From Sternotherus odoratus (lineage: Eukaryota > Chordata > Testudines > Kinosternidae), in the NCBI GenBank assembly GCA_032164245.1, contig JAVMKO010000003.1, positions 3,792,651 to 3,856,650 of the forward strand: DNA of 64,000 bases, read 5' to 3'. Shown in pieces: positions 20,243 to 32,368 of this stretch; within the stretch, counting starts at the first letter, position 1, and the number at the start of each line of letters is the position of its first letter. The translations under genes and the position numbers were made by a program. The notes under the pieces are model-generated. The model was not told the DNA's origin. It did not search any database and worked only from the letters and a program-made list of their open reading frames with translations.

Positions 20243-20715
20243 AGCACCTGGCACATCCCCGTCTCCCTGCACCCGGGGGGGGGCCTGCCTGCCCCCCCCA
20301 CCTGGCACATGCCCATCTCCCTGCACCCGGGGGGGAGGGGGGGGGCTCTGCCGGGCCCTGCTCAACGCCCGGCACATCCAAGTCTTCCTGCACCCGGGGG
20401 GGGCCCTCCCTGGCCCCACTCAGCATGTCCCCGTCTCCCTGTACCCCAGGGGCCCCTGCCTGCCCCCCCCAACCCGGCACATCCCCGTCTTCCTGCACCC
20501 GGGGGGGGGGGCTCTGCCTGACCCCCCTAAGCACCCGGCACATCCCCATCTCCTTGCACCTGGGGGGGCCCTGCCTGCCCCCCCAACCCAGCACATGCCC
20601 GTCTCCCTACACCCGGGGGGGGGGCTCTTCTTGGCCCCCCTCTGCGCCCGGCACATCCCCGTCTCCCTGCACCCGGGGGGGCCCTGTCTGCTCCCCCCAA
20701 CCTGGCACATCCCCA
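20243..20715. repeat. GC-rich minisatellite in the last intron, B2
   Basis: Same about 59-bp units as 11380-11851 with small changes in G-run lengths. Confidence 0.9.
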
Positions 20716-21501
20716 TGTCACAGAGCGCCCGGGTGATGGTCTGGAACCGCTCCCTAGGAAGCCAGACCGGACTCCGGGTGGAGGGCCCCTTCTCCGTACA
20801 CAGCGTGTTTCCCAGGCCAGGAGCTTCAGGGGTACCCACTTCCACCTTCCTGGGTCTGTCCTCGGAGCATTCAGCACCTTCTGCCCCTCCATGTGCTTCC
20901 CCCAGCTAGCCCGCCTGGGCGGGGTCCTGGGAGAGCCCATGGGTTCTGTACCCCAAATCCACAGTCAAACGTGACTCTCAGTCAGCCAGCAGAATAGACG
21001 GTTTATTTGAGATGTCAGGAACCATCCAACTCACAGCTTCTCAGTCCAAACAGGGTCCATCCAGTTAGGCCTTTCTGGGGTGTGCCAGGAGGTGAGACCC
21101 AGATTCTGGGCTCCTGCTTCTCCCCCAGTTTTATTCGATGACTTTCATCTGGTCCAACACAGACCATGCAGCGAAAGAGCGTGAGCCCTCCGCTGGATCC
21201 ATCTCGGGGCCAGAGAGCGAGTTGGCTTCTCTGCCTCTCCCAGCTCGACCCAGACCCAGACTGACTCAAACCCCCCTCTCTAGCCACTTCCTGCTCCTTT
21301 GTCTCTTTCCCGGGCTTCAGGTGTTACCTGACCTCCCTCCCCCACCTGGGGTCAGGTTACAGCTTCCAGGGATGCACACCCAGTGAGGGGAGGGCGTTGC
21401 CTCCTTGCTTTTAGCATCAGCCCCTATCCCTTCACATAGATACTTAAGAAATGCATAGGGGAAACTGAGGCACACACACACAGTACTCCCACTTCGTCAC
21501 A
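20716..21501 (-). mobile_element. Solo LTR with 5-bp TSD, B2
   Basis: Same insertion as 11852-12636 with the same cccca flanks. Confidence 0.75.
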
Positions 21502-21599
21502 CCCCATCTCCCTGCACCCGGGGGGGCTCTGCCTGGCCCCCCTCTCCAGTCCAGAACCCCCACCCACACTGGGCAGCTGAGATCTTTTTTTTCTTTTAG

Positions 21600-21661
21600 A
21601 ACATATTTTATACACATTGGTCTGGATCATTGTGCTGCTGGTGTTCGTATTCACCCGCTGA
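21600..21661 (+). CDS. Terminal membrane-anchor exon, B2
   Basis: Identical to the B1 exon at 12735-12796, with the same acceptor tract, TGA (21659-21661) and AATAAA (21675-21680). Its conservation among otherwise slightly diverged units B1 and B2 is compatible with either youth of the array or selection. Confidence 0.58.
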
Positions 21662-21929
21662 AAATTGAACGCAGAATAAAACCTGTGTGCGGTGTCAGAC
21701 AACTGCGTGTAAAGACACGTCCCATTCCCCCCCCCCCCCCGGGGGGGGCAGTTCAGAGCTGGCGAGGGGGCCCCTGTTTTTGATGCTGTGCCTGCAGCCC
21801 CGGGTGGCTCCTGGGCCCCCAGCCCCATTAGGGGTCCGGTCCCCTGTCCCAAGGGGCGTCTCACGCTCCTCACAGGAATCGCCCCCGTCTGCTGGGGCCC
21901 AGGCTGAGCCCCGCTGCTTTCCCCAGTGG

Positions 21930-22034
21930 TTGCCTCCTTGCTTCCAGCATTAGCCCCTATCCCTTCACATAGACACTTAAGAAATGCATAGGGGAAACTG
22001 AGGCACGCACACACAGTACTCCCACTTCGTCACA
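21930..22034 (-). mobile_element. Truncated LTR copy, B2
   Basis: Counterpart of 13064-13168. Confidence 0.65.
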
Positions 22035-23032
22035 GTCATTAAGGAGGGAAGTGTAACTATCCGGCTTTTCTGTAGCAATGCTGGAAGGAGCAAGACTCAA
22101 ATTTTATTTGCAAGACTCAAATTTTATTATAAAAACTGGGGTCCAAGAAGGAGCTGAGTAGAAGAAGATCAGAAATACCAGAAGCAAGGAGGAGAAGGGC
22201 TGGAAGAAGACCAAAGGAGATAAGGAACCCCTGAGGAAAAGAACTCACCTCCAAGACCCAGCCTAAGATAAAAGCTGCCAGGACTTTTCTGACCCTGAGG
22301 TGCAGCAGCTAAGATCCAGAGACTGACCTTGCTTGTCATATACAGGGGAAGCCTGCTTGCCTGTCCCAGGATTGGTGAGCATGATACTGTGTGTTTAGCT
22401 TGTGTATTCTGTTTGTTTGGGAACTGTCAATAAATAGAGGATAAGAATATTACTGTGTGAGGCTCTTTCAGCGGCTAAAGATCCTGCCGACCCGCAGGAA
22501 GATGTGCCCTGAGCCCTAGGAATTGGGTAAGGGTGGCTGTACAAATTAACAGGGTTTCACCTTGAGCCCTAGGAACTGGGTAAAGGTGTATGTCCCTATA
22601 GTGTGGAAGGGATAGAGAATTTGTGCGGGTAACACCAGGAGTAAGACCTGGCCATTTGCTGCCTTCTGATGATCCCATCTAGCCTTAAATGCTATGAAGC
22701 TATAAATGATTTTATACCTCTAGCATGTTCCCTCTTGACATAGTCCCAGGCTTTTCAATCGCTCTCTGTATACAGGAGTCTTTCCAGGCCTTAAATCATT
22801 TTGGACCTTCCTATTTCAGTTCATGACAGGGTGCGCCACTGCCCCCATCAGGGGAGCTTAAAGTGTTTTCAGTTGCAGGTAAAGTACCTTCCACACCTCA
22901 AAGGGGTGGTCCCAGCTGACAGCTGGGCCTGGGTAAGGAGCTCCTTAAAAGGAAGATCTTGAGCCATGGGAGACGGCCTTTCTCCCAGGAAGAAGCACAC
23001 TCAATTTGGGCCTGGGTTAAGAATACTTGTCC

Positions 23033-23575
23033 TGTAGCGGGATGTCCGTAGGGCTATAGAGGGAGACCAGGAATGAAGTCCAAGGAGACCAATGAGGCTT
23101 AAAACAAAACGTGTTTATTCGGCCGAGGTGACAGCCGCCCAAAAGCGTAAAGAAACTGCCACACCAACCACGCTTAACTTACAGTTTTTATAGTTTTAAT
23201 CAACTACGCAACTTGTATATGTGTTACATGATTGGCTACCTTATATTGCTAGGCAGATTTAGACTACTCACGTGGAGTAGGCACATGGCAGGAGCAGCTT
23301 GATTGGACAGAATTCGCGCCCTTTTTGCAGGGTCATTTGCTCATACTCAGAACTTGCAATAGCAGCATATTACTTTAATGAGGTAGTAGGTGTATAAAAG
23401 TGCAAAAGCCAATTCCATCACTTATGGCCATTTAAAACTTTTTCCATAACCTTATTAAAATAAACATTAACATTAAACAGTTTATAATAGCCATCTATCA
23501 TCCTGCCCTTAGTGGAAATTTTATGTTTTGACCTTTACGCATCAGCATCAGCATTTGCTTTCTAAAGCCCTCTCA
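23033..23575 (-). mobile_element. Solo LTR of the gammaretrovirus-like ERV family, B2
   Basis: Counterpart of 14167-14709, again flanked by gtcc on both sides. B3 ends before this point, so there is no third copy. Confidence 0.85.
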
Positions 23576-24506
23576 GTCCTACAGAAAGGACCCAGAGCTG
23601 AGCAGAGGGATGCTCTCTGAACTCAGGGTGCTTGGGACTCCTAGGACTGTCATAACAGTCCCCAGTCAACCAGGAACACTTTGTTGTGAGTGAATGCCCT
23701 AAGAGGGTGAAGTAAGACCTGCAGTGGGTATGTAGCTAAGTGTTTGAACCCTGAAGTTGGCAGAAATTCATCAGCCCCATGGGGACTGGCAGGTGGGTGT
23801 AAAACAGCTGCCGTTTAAGGATGATACAGGGATTTTTATCAGCACTTGCTTGGAAGGATTTGCATAACCCATTCCTGGCTTCACCACTCAGGAGTAGCAT
23901 CCCAAACGCATGCAGATAAACCCCCAATATCATGCATTCCCTAAATCTGTTTCCAACCCCTGGGTTAGTTTCATTCAAGGATGAATCAGACATCACAGAC
24001 CAAACTTTCAAATAGGCCTTAGCTCGGGCCTCAGGCAGCTCCCCTCACACGGAGGACGGGACCTTGGGCTCCTGGCTTCCTCATTGGCCAGCCTGCCCTG
24101 TCAGTCAGGCTGAGCCAGAGTGTTGGCGTCTCCTCTTTGGTCCTGGGGACTGTCCGTCTCAAAGTTCTGATTTCTCTTCATCCATTCCCCCTTTCGTTTG
24201 GTGCTGGGAGAGGCCAGCCAAAAACCCCTCTGAGTTTGAGTGGGGGGCCAGCAGCCCCTTCCCCTGGCCTAGATCCTGTCTTCAGAGCAGGCCCCTTGGC
24301 CTGAACTGGAAACACACAGACACACACAGAGCCCAGGAACTAGATGAACACACACTAAGAGCAAGTTTGAGCGGACTGGGCCAATCAGCACTTTTCAGCT
24401 GATCCCCTTATGTGTCCCTGTGCTCAGTGAACTGAGTTGAGCAGCACTCTCGGCTGCCCCCCCCCCCCCTTATGTGCCCCAAGTTGAACACGTCCCTATC
24501 CCACTT

Positions 24507-25657
24507 TCACAGTAACCAACTCGATGAGCAAACCCCACCGTATCTTTGGGCACCACAGGGATCTTTTAGCTGAGGTAAAAGAAGCGTTGCTGAGGAGTAA
24601 ATGGGGGAAGCTACAGACACGAATGAGCAAAATTTAGAGAGTGAGAGAGAAACAACCAACTTCACCATAAGGGTTATTTATTGAATAATAATGATAACCA
24701 TACAAAGAGAGCCTAAACCAGCATAGCATCCATTATTGAAGGGTAATTCCTGAGACAGGAAGGAAAACAGAGAAAAAAGAGAGAGAGAGAGAGAGAAAAG
24801 GGGATCTCACCCCACTCCTGCAGCATGAATTAGTCGGGGTTTCCAGGTGATTGTAGCCAGTCAGGGTCCTGAAGGTAAGAGACTGGGAGAGCCCCCAGCA
24901 TGATCAGTTAGGTGATGATGGAGTGGAACTGGTGCAGAGTTTGGGTCTTAGCATCAGAACACTGACTGGGGCACAGGTAGGGGGTTTTATAGAGAAAATA
25001 CAAAGGTTTAAGGGAGAACAAAGATTTGTTTAGGAGTAAACTGGGGATTCCAGGGTTTTTTTAGGATAGACAATAGAAGCTGATCACTCTTGGCTATGGG
25101 AGGTGTTTTCTTCAGGGAGCTCACAATGTAACCGGGTTGCTTCAGTATTTTGGGATATCAGTCAAAGATCTATTACTAGAAATGGTCTGATAATTGCTGA
25201 GCTGGGTGTGTACAGGTGTAGGTTCATTAGCATTTGGAGCAGGGATGCCCAGAATGCAGGGCATCCCTGCTTTTTAGGTTCCAGAGTTCAGTGTGGTTCT
25301 CTTTTTTTCATTCTTCATGCTAATTCCTGTCCATCTTTCATGCAGATGAGGCATGGGGAGTGGTCTCAGTTCGCCATTCCTTATGCTAATCGAGATGTCT
25401 TATTCTTGTCACCTTGTCAGGAGGGGTCCAGGTGTGTCTCCCAACACCCTTCATTGTTCTCTGCAGACCTTTTCTCTGATCAGCTTTGGTTCAAACAGAG
25501 ACTGGGTGGGGAGTGTCTTTCATGAGCCCTGGTTCCCCAATAACACAGAGCAGACTAGTATCAAACTGTGCCCTGGTTCCCAAAAACACAGAGCTGCCTG
25601 GTATCAAGTACCCCCGTTGATGGGGTGCTTGCATTGAGCGAGTATCCCCCATCACAT
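24507..25657 (-). mobile_element. LTR of the second retrovirus family, B2
   Basis: Counterpart of 15640-16790 at 8867-base offset, with TATA and AATAAA kept. Confidence 0.5.
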
Positions 25658-25690
25658 TCTTACTCCGTGGTACCAAGTCTGATTTTCCAT

Positions 25691-26067
25691 TCATTGCAGT
25701 TGCCGCATCAGTCTTTGTATCCAACAAACAAGCAGAATCAGACCAATTGCTAGTATAATTTGGAAACCAATGATCACCACAATGGGGTGAAGCATGATAT
25801 TTAAAAGACCTGTTGCAGTGGGGCTCCACCCAAGCAAAGTCTCCCACCAAGAGTGGTGGCCTGTGTTTGTACCTTAACAGCAGTGAGACCCATTTCCAGT
25901 GAAATGGAAGAAACCTCCTTGTAAAGCTGAGGATAGGCACTGAAATGTTGTACAGTTCATATAGACACAGTAAACTTAATATTACAACTAACAATGGTGG
26001 TTACATTATAGAAACAGCAATTAATGTAAGACAACATGGCTTGGACCCAATGTCCATTAATTAATAC
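25691..26067 (-). pseudogene. env: Retroviral env 3' end remnant, B2
   Basis: Counterpart of 16824-17200 with the same hydrophobic span, basic tail and upstream frame break; the stop is at 25691-25693. Confidence 0.5.
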
Positions 26068-27033
26068 AATACTGTATTACATCTTGTCCTTACACACACA
26101 CACATGCTTTACCAACATAGACCATAACAGACCTCTCTTCCTGGATAACATTGAAGGAACAGAGAGACTTATTCCCAGGTTACTCATTCATCCCAATCCT
26201 TATGGCTAGTTTCAATCAAGGTAGCACATGTGCAATGTGAGAGAGATTCATGCCCTCTAAGTGGATTTGAACCTCCTTCAGAGAAGTCTGAGGTTGAAAA
26301 ACCAAATGTTCTTGTTGATTTAATCCCAACACATGGAGTCCTGAAATTAGGGCTCTTAAATGTCAGAGGGGAGCAAGATTTTTGATCAGAGGCAGTTGCA
26401 GTTCCTCTCCGGGTAACGAAGGTGTCTGAGTTCCAATGAAAATGATGACATAGGGCATGCTTCTTCCCCAAACAGCAGAGGAAACCAGGGCTTCCCTGCA
26501 CCTTTCACCACCCAGGAGACTGGCAGTGGGTGTGTTTGTTCCGTTCAAACTGGTAGTGATGATGCAGGGCCGAGGGGGTGGTTCCCATTCCCATAAAATC
26601 CCTGCATGTGGCAAAGCAATTTTACTTCCTGGGCTCCAGCTAGCGAGCACCTCCAGAGGCTCATCTGAGGGATCACAGGGACAGCACAGAGCCTGGACAG
26701 CATCAGACTCCAGACACTTATGAACAGCAGGGTGCTGGTGCACCAGTGGGATGTCATGGCTCGTATACAGGACCTGTGAGGGGGCAGAGAAAAGAGAGAG
26801 AAACTTCCCACGCTCCCCACGTATATACTAGGAGAATCTGGGGTCAGTATCACAGGGGAAACATGAAGTGGTGACCTACGTGAGGGTGGCCATAATAAGT
26901 CGAGATCTTTTCTGGCCTTTTCCTGTCTCAACATCAGGGTAGGCACTGACCAGCCCGCTCCATGCGTATTTTCCAACAGCTCAAAGCTGTTCCCTCTTGC
27001 TAGCCAAGAAGGGTGGCCGACAGGATGGAGAGG

Positions 27034-28478
27034 TCAGTCTTTAGGGTCAGGTGGTTTATCCTTCCATTCTTTGAGCTGTAAAGAATGAAACCATTTCCCC
27101 CAAGGTTTTCCATTTTTCCCAGTCAGGATTTCTACCTGACAAACACTGGGGCTGGCCTGATCCACAATAGAGCAGTGGCCATCCCAGGGGTGTGTAAAGA
27201 GCTGCTTAGTGGTGACAGAGACAGTAGGGATGGCTTCCATCCTGGATCTTTCTAAAACAAAGTCAGAGGATTTATACACAGTTGAGAAACTTTGGCAGCT
27301 AGAAACTGAACCAAATTTCTTAGCACCTACACTGTTGCTTGCATTCTGAGCTAACTTAATCAACTCATTTTTATACCCTTCAATTGCAGCAAACTGCTTG
27401 CAAAAGCTAGCCTGAGGTTTCATTCCTTCAGGCCACCATTCATTTCCCCCAGAAATCCTGTCCTTTCCCTTTTCAGCTAGGGGTTGCTTTACAGAAACAT
27501 CTTCCTGAACATCTTTTTGGGTTTCAGTTACATTCAGAACAACTTCTGAGACAACTGACATCCTCCATCAGCGTAAGCTGAGAGGCACGTTCTGTCTGCT
27601 CCTCAGACAGAAGGTTGGAGACAAACTCTCCCCCAACAGCTATTTACCAACTGCCATTCCCAACTGCCATTCCCAACAGTCACACAGTTGGGAATTTCCT
27701 CTCCTTTGTTCCCTGACAAAGGTTTGGAAATTGGGGTAGCTCCCTCCATGGGCAAGTTATTACCCCCAACACACACAATCTTATGAACACTTTTGTCCTG
27801 GATTTTAGTTGAGTCCAGAACTACATCTGGCAAAACTGACAAATTTTTAGTCAGCACAAACACCTGCTCCACAGACAGGACACTGGAGACATTTTCTCCC
27901 CCGGCAGTTAAACTGCTTTTGTGACTAGACAAACAGTTTGAACTTCCCTTTCCCTTGTCATAAACCACGTGGCTATTAACAGACAAACACTGGGTGCTCC
28001 GGATGGCTTTTTTAACAGGCAAATTGCCACTCCCAAGAAACAAACCATGGGAGACAGTTTCTCCCTCATACTCACTGAGCTGAACCTGTTTAGGGGTAGG
28101 CCTCCCTTCAGAGATCCTGTCCACTAGCAACTGGGCTAACATCCCTGGGTTCCCCACTGTAGCCCTCACAGTGGGTCTCCTCCATACATTGCACTGACGT
28201 CTTGTGATCTGTTGGGGAGTCCCATGGGGAACCGGGCACCCCTACTGATTATCAGACTCCCAGAGCCTCCACTCAGAAAAGGGGGCAGGGATCTGGCTTG
28301 GACAGGGAGCGGGTGTGGGGGATGCATCCTGTGTGGGGGCAGTGGGTTGTGGGGGAGCTCCCTGCATTAACTCTGTTCTCCGCATGACCTGAGACAAAGC
28401 ATTCAGCAGGATGCTGATGGGCTGGCGATCATATTTTCCCATATCCTCCCCTAAATTTACCAGCTCCTTCCAAATCAT
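27034..28478 (-). pseudogene. Degenerate retroelement-like open frame, B3 copy
   Basis: Same as 18167-19611, with the same TAG (28242-28244) and frameshift. Confidence 0.4.
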
Positions 28479-28558
28479 GTTCCTAAGGGTCTCCTTGGGT
28501 CGGTGCTGCCCAGGGTGGTGGGACTTGGGGGGATTAGAATTGTGAGGGGCCTGGCAGA

Positions 28559-28970
28559 ATGAGGACCATTATTTGTCCTGCAGCCAGGCCACCAAGCCGG
28601 GTGCCCCACCACACCCGACCAGGCCTCACTCCGGCAGGGCTCCCTCCTGCCGGCTCCCCCAGGGGTCTGCCTCTGTCGGCGCCACGGAGCCGCCTGGACC
28701 CGCGACCACCAGGACCCTGGAGCCCCCCCCCGGACCCGCAACAACCAAGAGACCAGAGCTGGGTCCACGCCTCCCCCAGGGCAGTCCCACGGGCACCAGC
28801 AGCACCGCAGCAGGGAGACGGCCCCACACCCCGCCCGGCCCGGGGGCCAGGAGACACTGGGCTTAAGAGACTCGTTAAGTCTGTCCAGCAGGCCTGGGCC
28901 AACCTGTGGGGCAGAGACGAGTCCAGAACCTCCCCCAGGAGATCAGGGGCCCCCAGGGGGCACCCCCAAG
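28559..28970 (+). CDS. Proline-rich exon of putative tail-anchored protein gene, B3
   Basis: Third identical copy; the alternative internal exon would start at 28584. See 10827-11238. Confidence 0.42.
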
Positions 28971-29109
28971 GTGCTAAGGTCTCCAGCTGATCACAGCCCT
29001 CCCCGGGGAGCAGCGCTGAAAGGGGCAGGTGCAGGGAGGGGCTACCACCTGCCCGGGCACAGGGGGGCCCCCGCCTTCCCCCCAACTGCCAACCTGCCTG
29101 GCCCCCCTC

Positions 29110-29582
29110 AGCACCTGGCACATCCCCGTCTCCCTGCACCCGGGGGGGGGCCTGCCTGCCCCCCCCACCTGGCACATGCCCATCTCCCTGCACCCGGGGG
29201 GGAGGGGGGGGGCTCTGCCGGGCCCTGCTCAACGCCCGGCACATCCAAGTCTTCCTGCACCCGGGGGGGGCCCTCCCTGGCCCCACTCAGCATGTCCCCG
29301 TCTCCCTGTACCCCAGGGGCCCCTGCCTGCCCCCCCCAACCCGGCACATCCCCGTCTTCCTGCACCCGGGGGGGGGGGCTCTGCCTGACCCCCCTAAGCA
29401 CCCGGCACATCCCCATCTCCTTGCACCTGGGGGGGCCCTGCCTGCCCCCCCAACCCAGCACATGCCCGTCTCCCTACACCCGGGGGGGGGGCTCTTCTTG
29501 GCCCCCCTCTGCGCCCGGCACATCCCCGTCTCCCTGCACCCGGGGGGGCCCTGTCTGCTCCCCCCAACCTGGCACATCCCCA
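29110..29582. repeat. GC-rich minisatellite in the last intron, B3
   Basis: Same array as in B2. Confidence 0.9.
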
Positions 29583-30368
29583 TGTCACAGAGCGCCCGGG
29601 TGATGGTCTGGAACCGCTCCCTAGGAAGCCAGACCGGACTCCGGGTGGAGGGCCCCTTCTCCGTACACAGCGTGTTTCCCAGGCCAGGAGCTTCAGGGGT
29701 ACCCACTTCCACCTTCCTGGGTCTGTCCTCGGAGCATTCAGCACCTTCTGCCCCTCCATGTGCTTCCCCCAGCTAGCCCGCCTGGGCGGGGTCCTGGGAG
29801 AGCCCATGGGTTCTGTACCCCAAATCCACAGTCAAACGTGACTCTCAGTCAGCCAGCAGAATAGACGGTTTATTTGAGATGTCAGGAACCATCCAACTCA
29901 CAGCTTCTCAGTCCAAACAGGGTCCATCCAGTTAGGCCTTTCTGGGGTGTGCCAGGAGGTGAGACCCAGATTCTGGGCTCCTGCTTCTCCCCCAGTTTTA
30001 TTCGATGACTTTCATCTGGTCCAACACAGACCATGCAGCGAAAGAGCGTGAGCCCTCCGCTGGATCCATCTCGGGGCCAGAGAGCGAGTTGGCTTCTCTG
30101 CCTCTCCCAGCTCGACCCAGACCCAGACTGACTCAAACCCCCCTCTCTAGCCACTTCCTGCTCCTTTGTCTCTTTCCCGGGCTTCAGGTGTTACCTGACC
30201 TCCCTCCCCCACCTGGGGTCAGGTTACAGCTTCCAGGGATGCACACCCAGTGAGGGGAGGGCGTTGCCTCCTTGCTTTTAGCATCAGCCCCTATCCCTTC
30301 ACATAGATACTTAAGAAATGCATAGGGGAAACTGAGGCACACACACACAGTACTCCCACTTCGTCACA
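29583..30368 (-). mobile_element. Solo LTR with 5-bp TSD, B3
   Basis: Same insertion as 11852-12636. Confidence 0.75.
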
Positions 30369-30466
30369 CCCCATCTCCCTGCACCCGGGGGGGCTCTGCC
30401 TGGCCCCCCTCTCCAGTCCAGAACCCCCACCCACACTGGGCAGCTGAGATCTTTTTTTTCTTTTAG

Positions 30467-30528
30467 AACATATTTTATACACATTGGTCTGGATCATTGT
30501 GCTGCTGGTGTTCGTATTCACCCGCTGA
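30467..30528 (+). CDS. Terminal membrane-anchor exon, B3
   Basis: Third identical copy of the tail-anchor exon, with TGA at 30526-30528 and AATAAA at 30542-30547. The provirus starts about 700 bases downstream in the same orientation, so its LTR could affect this copy. Confidence 0.58.
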
Positions 30529-30792
30529 AAATTGAACGCAGAATAAAACCTGTGTGCGGTGTCAGACAACTGCGTGTAAAGACACGTCCCATTCCCCCCC
30601 CCCGGGGGGGGCAGTTCAGAGCTGGCGAGGGGGCCCCTGTTTTTGATGCTGTGCCTGCAGCCCCGGGTGGCTCCTGGGCCCCCAGCCCCATTAGGGGTCC
30701 GGTCCCCTGTCCCAAGGGGCGTCTCACGCTCCTCACAGGAATCGCCCCCGTCTGCTGGGGCCCAGGCTGAGCCCCGCTGCTTTCCCCAGTGG

Positions 30793-30897
30793 TTGCCTCC
30801 TTGCTTCCAGCATTAGCCCCTATCCCTTCACATAGACACTTAAGAAATGCATAGGGGAAACTGAGGCACGCACACACAGTACTCCCACTTCGTCACA
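30793..30897 (-). mobile_element. Truncated LTR copy, B3
   Basis: Counterpart of 13064-13168. Confidence 0.65.
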
Positions 30898-31245
30898 GTC
30901 ATTAAGGAGGGAAGTGTAACTATCCGGCTTTTCTGTAGCAATGCTGGAAGGAGCAAGACTCAAATTTTATTTGCAAGACTCAAATTTTATTATAAAAACT
31001 GGGGTCCAAGAAGGAGCTGAGTAGAAGAAGATCAGAAATACCAGAAGCAAGGAGGAGAAGGGCTGGAAGAAGACCAAAGGAGATAAGGAACCCCTGAGGA
31101 AAAGAACTCACCTCCAAGACCCAGCCTAAGATAAAAGCTGCCAGGACTTTTCTGACCCTGAGGTGCAGCAGCTAAGATCCAGAGACTGACCTTGCTTGTC
31201 ATATACAGGGGAAGCCTGCTTGCCTGTCCCAGGATTGGTGAGCAT

Positions 31246-31805
31246 TGTGAGGGTTGAAGAAAGCAAATAATATAAATGTTGATGCAGATATGTAAAGATC
31301 AAAATATAAGATCTCCATTAAGGAAAATAATAGATAGTTATAGTTATTATAAATTGTTTAATGTTAAGGTTTATTTTAATAAGGTTATAAAAGGGTTTTG
31401 TATCAATCATGGGTAATACAATTGGTTTTTGCACATTTGTACAATCACTACCTCATCAAAGTAATATGCTGCTATTGCATGTTCTGTGCACAAGCAATGC
31501 AACAATCCTGCAAAAAGGGCGCGAAATTCTGTCCAATCACGCTGTTCCTACCACGTGCCTGCTCCACGTGAGTAGTCTAAATCTGCCTAGCAATATGGGA
31601 TAGCCAATCATGTAATACATATAGAAACTGCGTAGTTAACCAAGACTATAAAACTGTAAGTTAAGCGTGGTTGGTGTGGCAGTTTCTTCACGCTTTTGGG
31701 CGGCTGCCACCTCGGCCGAATAAACACGTTTTGTTTTGAGCCTCATTGGTCTCCTTGAACTTTATTACTGGTCTCCCTCAATAGCCTAGCGAACATCCCG
31801 CTACA
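31246..31805 (+). repeat. 5' LTR of provirus
   Basis: A TG...CA element of 560 bases, with TATA box (ctataaaa, 31646-31653) and poly(A) signal AATAAA (31719-31724) defining U3, R and U5. It starts directly on B3 sequence. Confidence 0.93.
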
Positions 31806-31810
31806 TCTTC

Positions 31811-31828
31811 TGGGGGCTCGTCCGGGAT
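31811..31828 (+). promoter_or_regulatory. Primer binding site, tRNA-Pro
   Basis: TGGGGGCTCGTCCGGGAT, complementary to the 3' end of tRNA-Pro, the primer of murine-leukaemia-type retroviruses. It lies 5 bases after the LTR end. Confidence 0.92.
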
Positions 31829-32368
31829 GTCGAGGGACGATCAGGAGCAGGTTCAGGGATAAGTCCGTTGCGGACTTGCAGGGGTAAGTCTGTTTCGGGG
31901 GCCGGCACAGAAGCGGTGCATCGAGAGGGGCCCCGTTTTGACCGGTGGCCGCTCGTGGGCTGGTTCGCCGTTCAGATTGCCTTTTCGCACCAACGGAGAG
32001 GCTTTGAAAACAACCGTGGGGAAAGGGAGGGAAACTCCAGCCAGTCTACGGGAGAGGCAAGTATAAGAGGGTCTCTGGGAGGGATCTTCTTGTTAGAGTG
32101 ACTGATTGTGTGTGTGTGACTGAGTGAATGGCCATTACGGTTCCTGTTGTCAGCCGTTGGAACGTCCGGTGACTCAGGCTAGTGGCGATTGAGAGTAAAC
32201 CTCAACCCTCCCACCAACCGACTCCCCCATCCTCTATAGTCGGTTGGGAACCCGTCTTCCCTATTGTGTCTGTTTTATCTGTTCTATCTGGGTGGAGAGG
32301 TAAATAAGAAAAGTAAAGACAGCTGTAAAGTCAGGCTAGTGAGGGTGCCCCAAGACCTAGTCTGCAAA
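31829..32368 (+). other. Proviral leader
   Basis: 540 bases between primer site and gag start, the usual place of the packaging signal. A possible splice donor (gaggtaaat) is at about 32296. No env acceptor or env frame is present to use it. The gag frame is open upstream only to the stop at 32237-32239, so no long leader-Gag form is encoded. Confidence 0.6.

Larger units (their letters stand above)
17954..26820. repeat. Tandem segmental duplication, B unit copy B2 (8867 bases)
   Basis: It begins gtatatactagg directly after the end of B1 and ends where the identical bases begin B3. Everything described for B1 is present in order. Against B3 the shared 4.4 kb differs visibly only in the C-run length. 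Confidence 0.96.
26821..31245. repeat. Tandem segmental duplication, B unit copy B3 (truncated)
   Basis: The first 4425 bases of the unit, nearly identical to B2, ending at ggattggtgagcat where the 5' LTR of the provirus begins. The right half of the unit (solo LTR, second LTR, env end) is missing. Confidence 0.95.

Noticed and set aside
32264..32368. N-terminal extension of gag as a glycosylated-Gag-like form
   Set aside because: The extension begins at TTG, has no ATG, and is open for only about 43 codons before a stop at 32237. The known leader form uses a CTG and is about twice as long.
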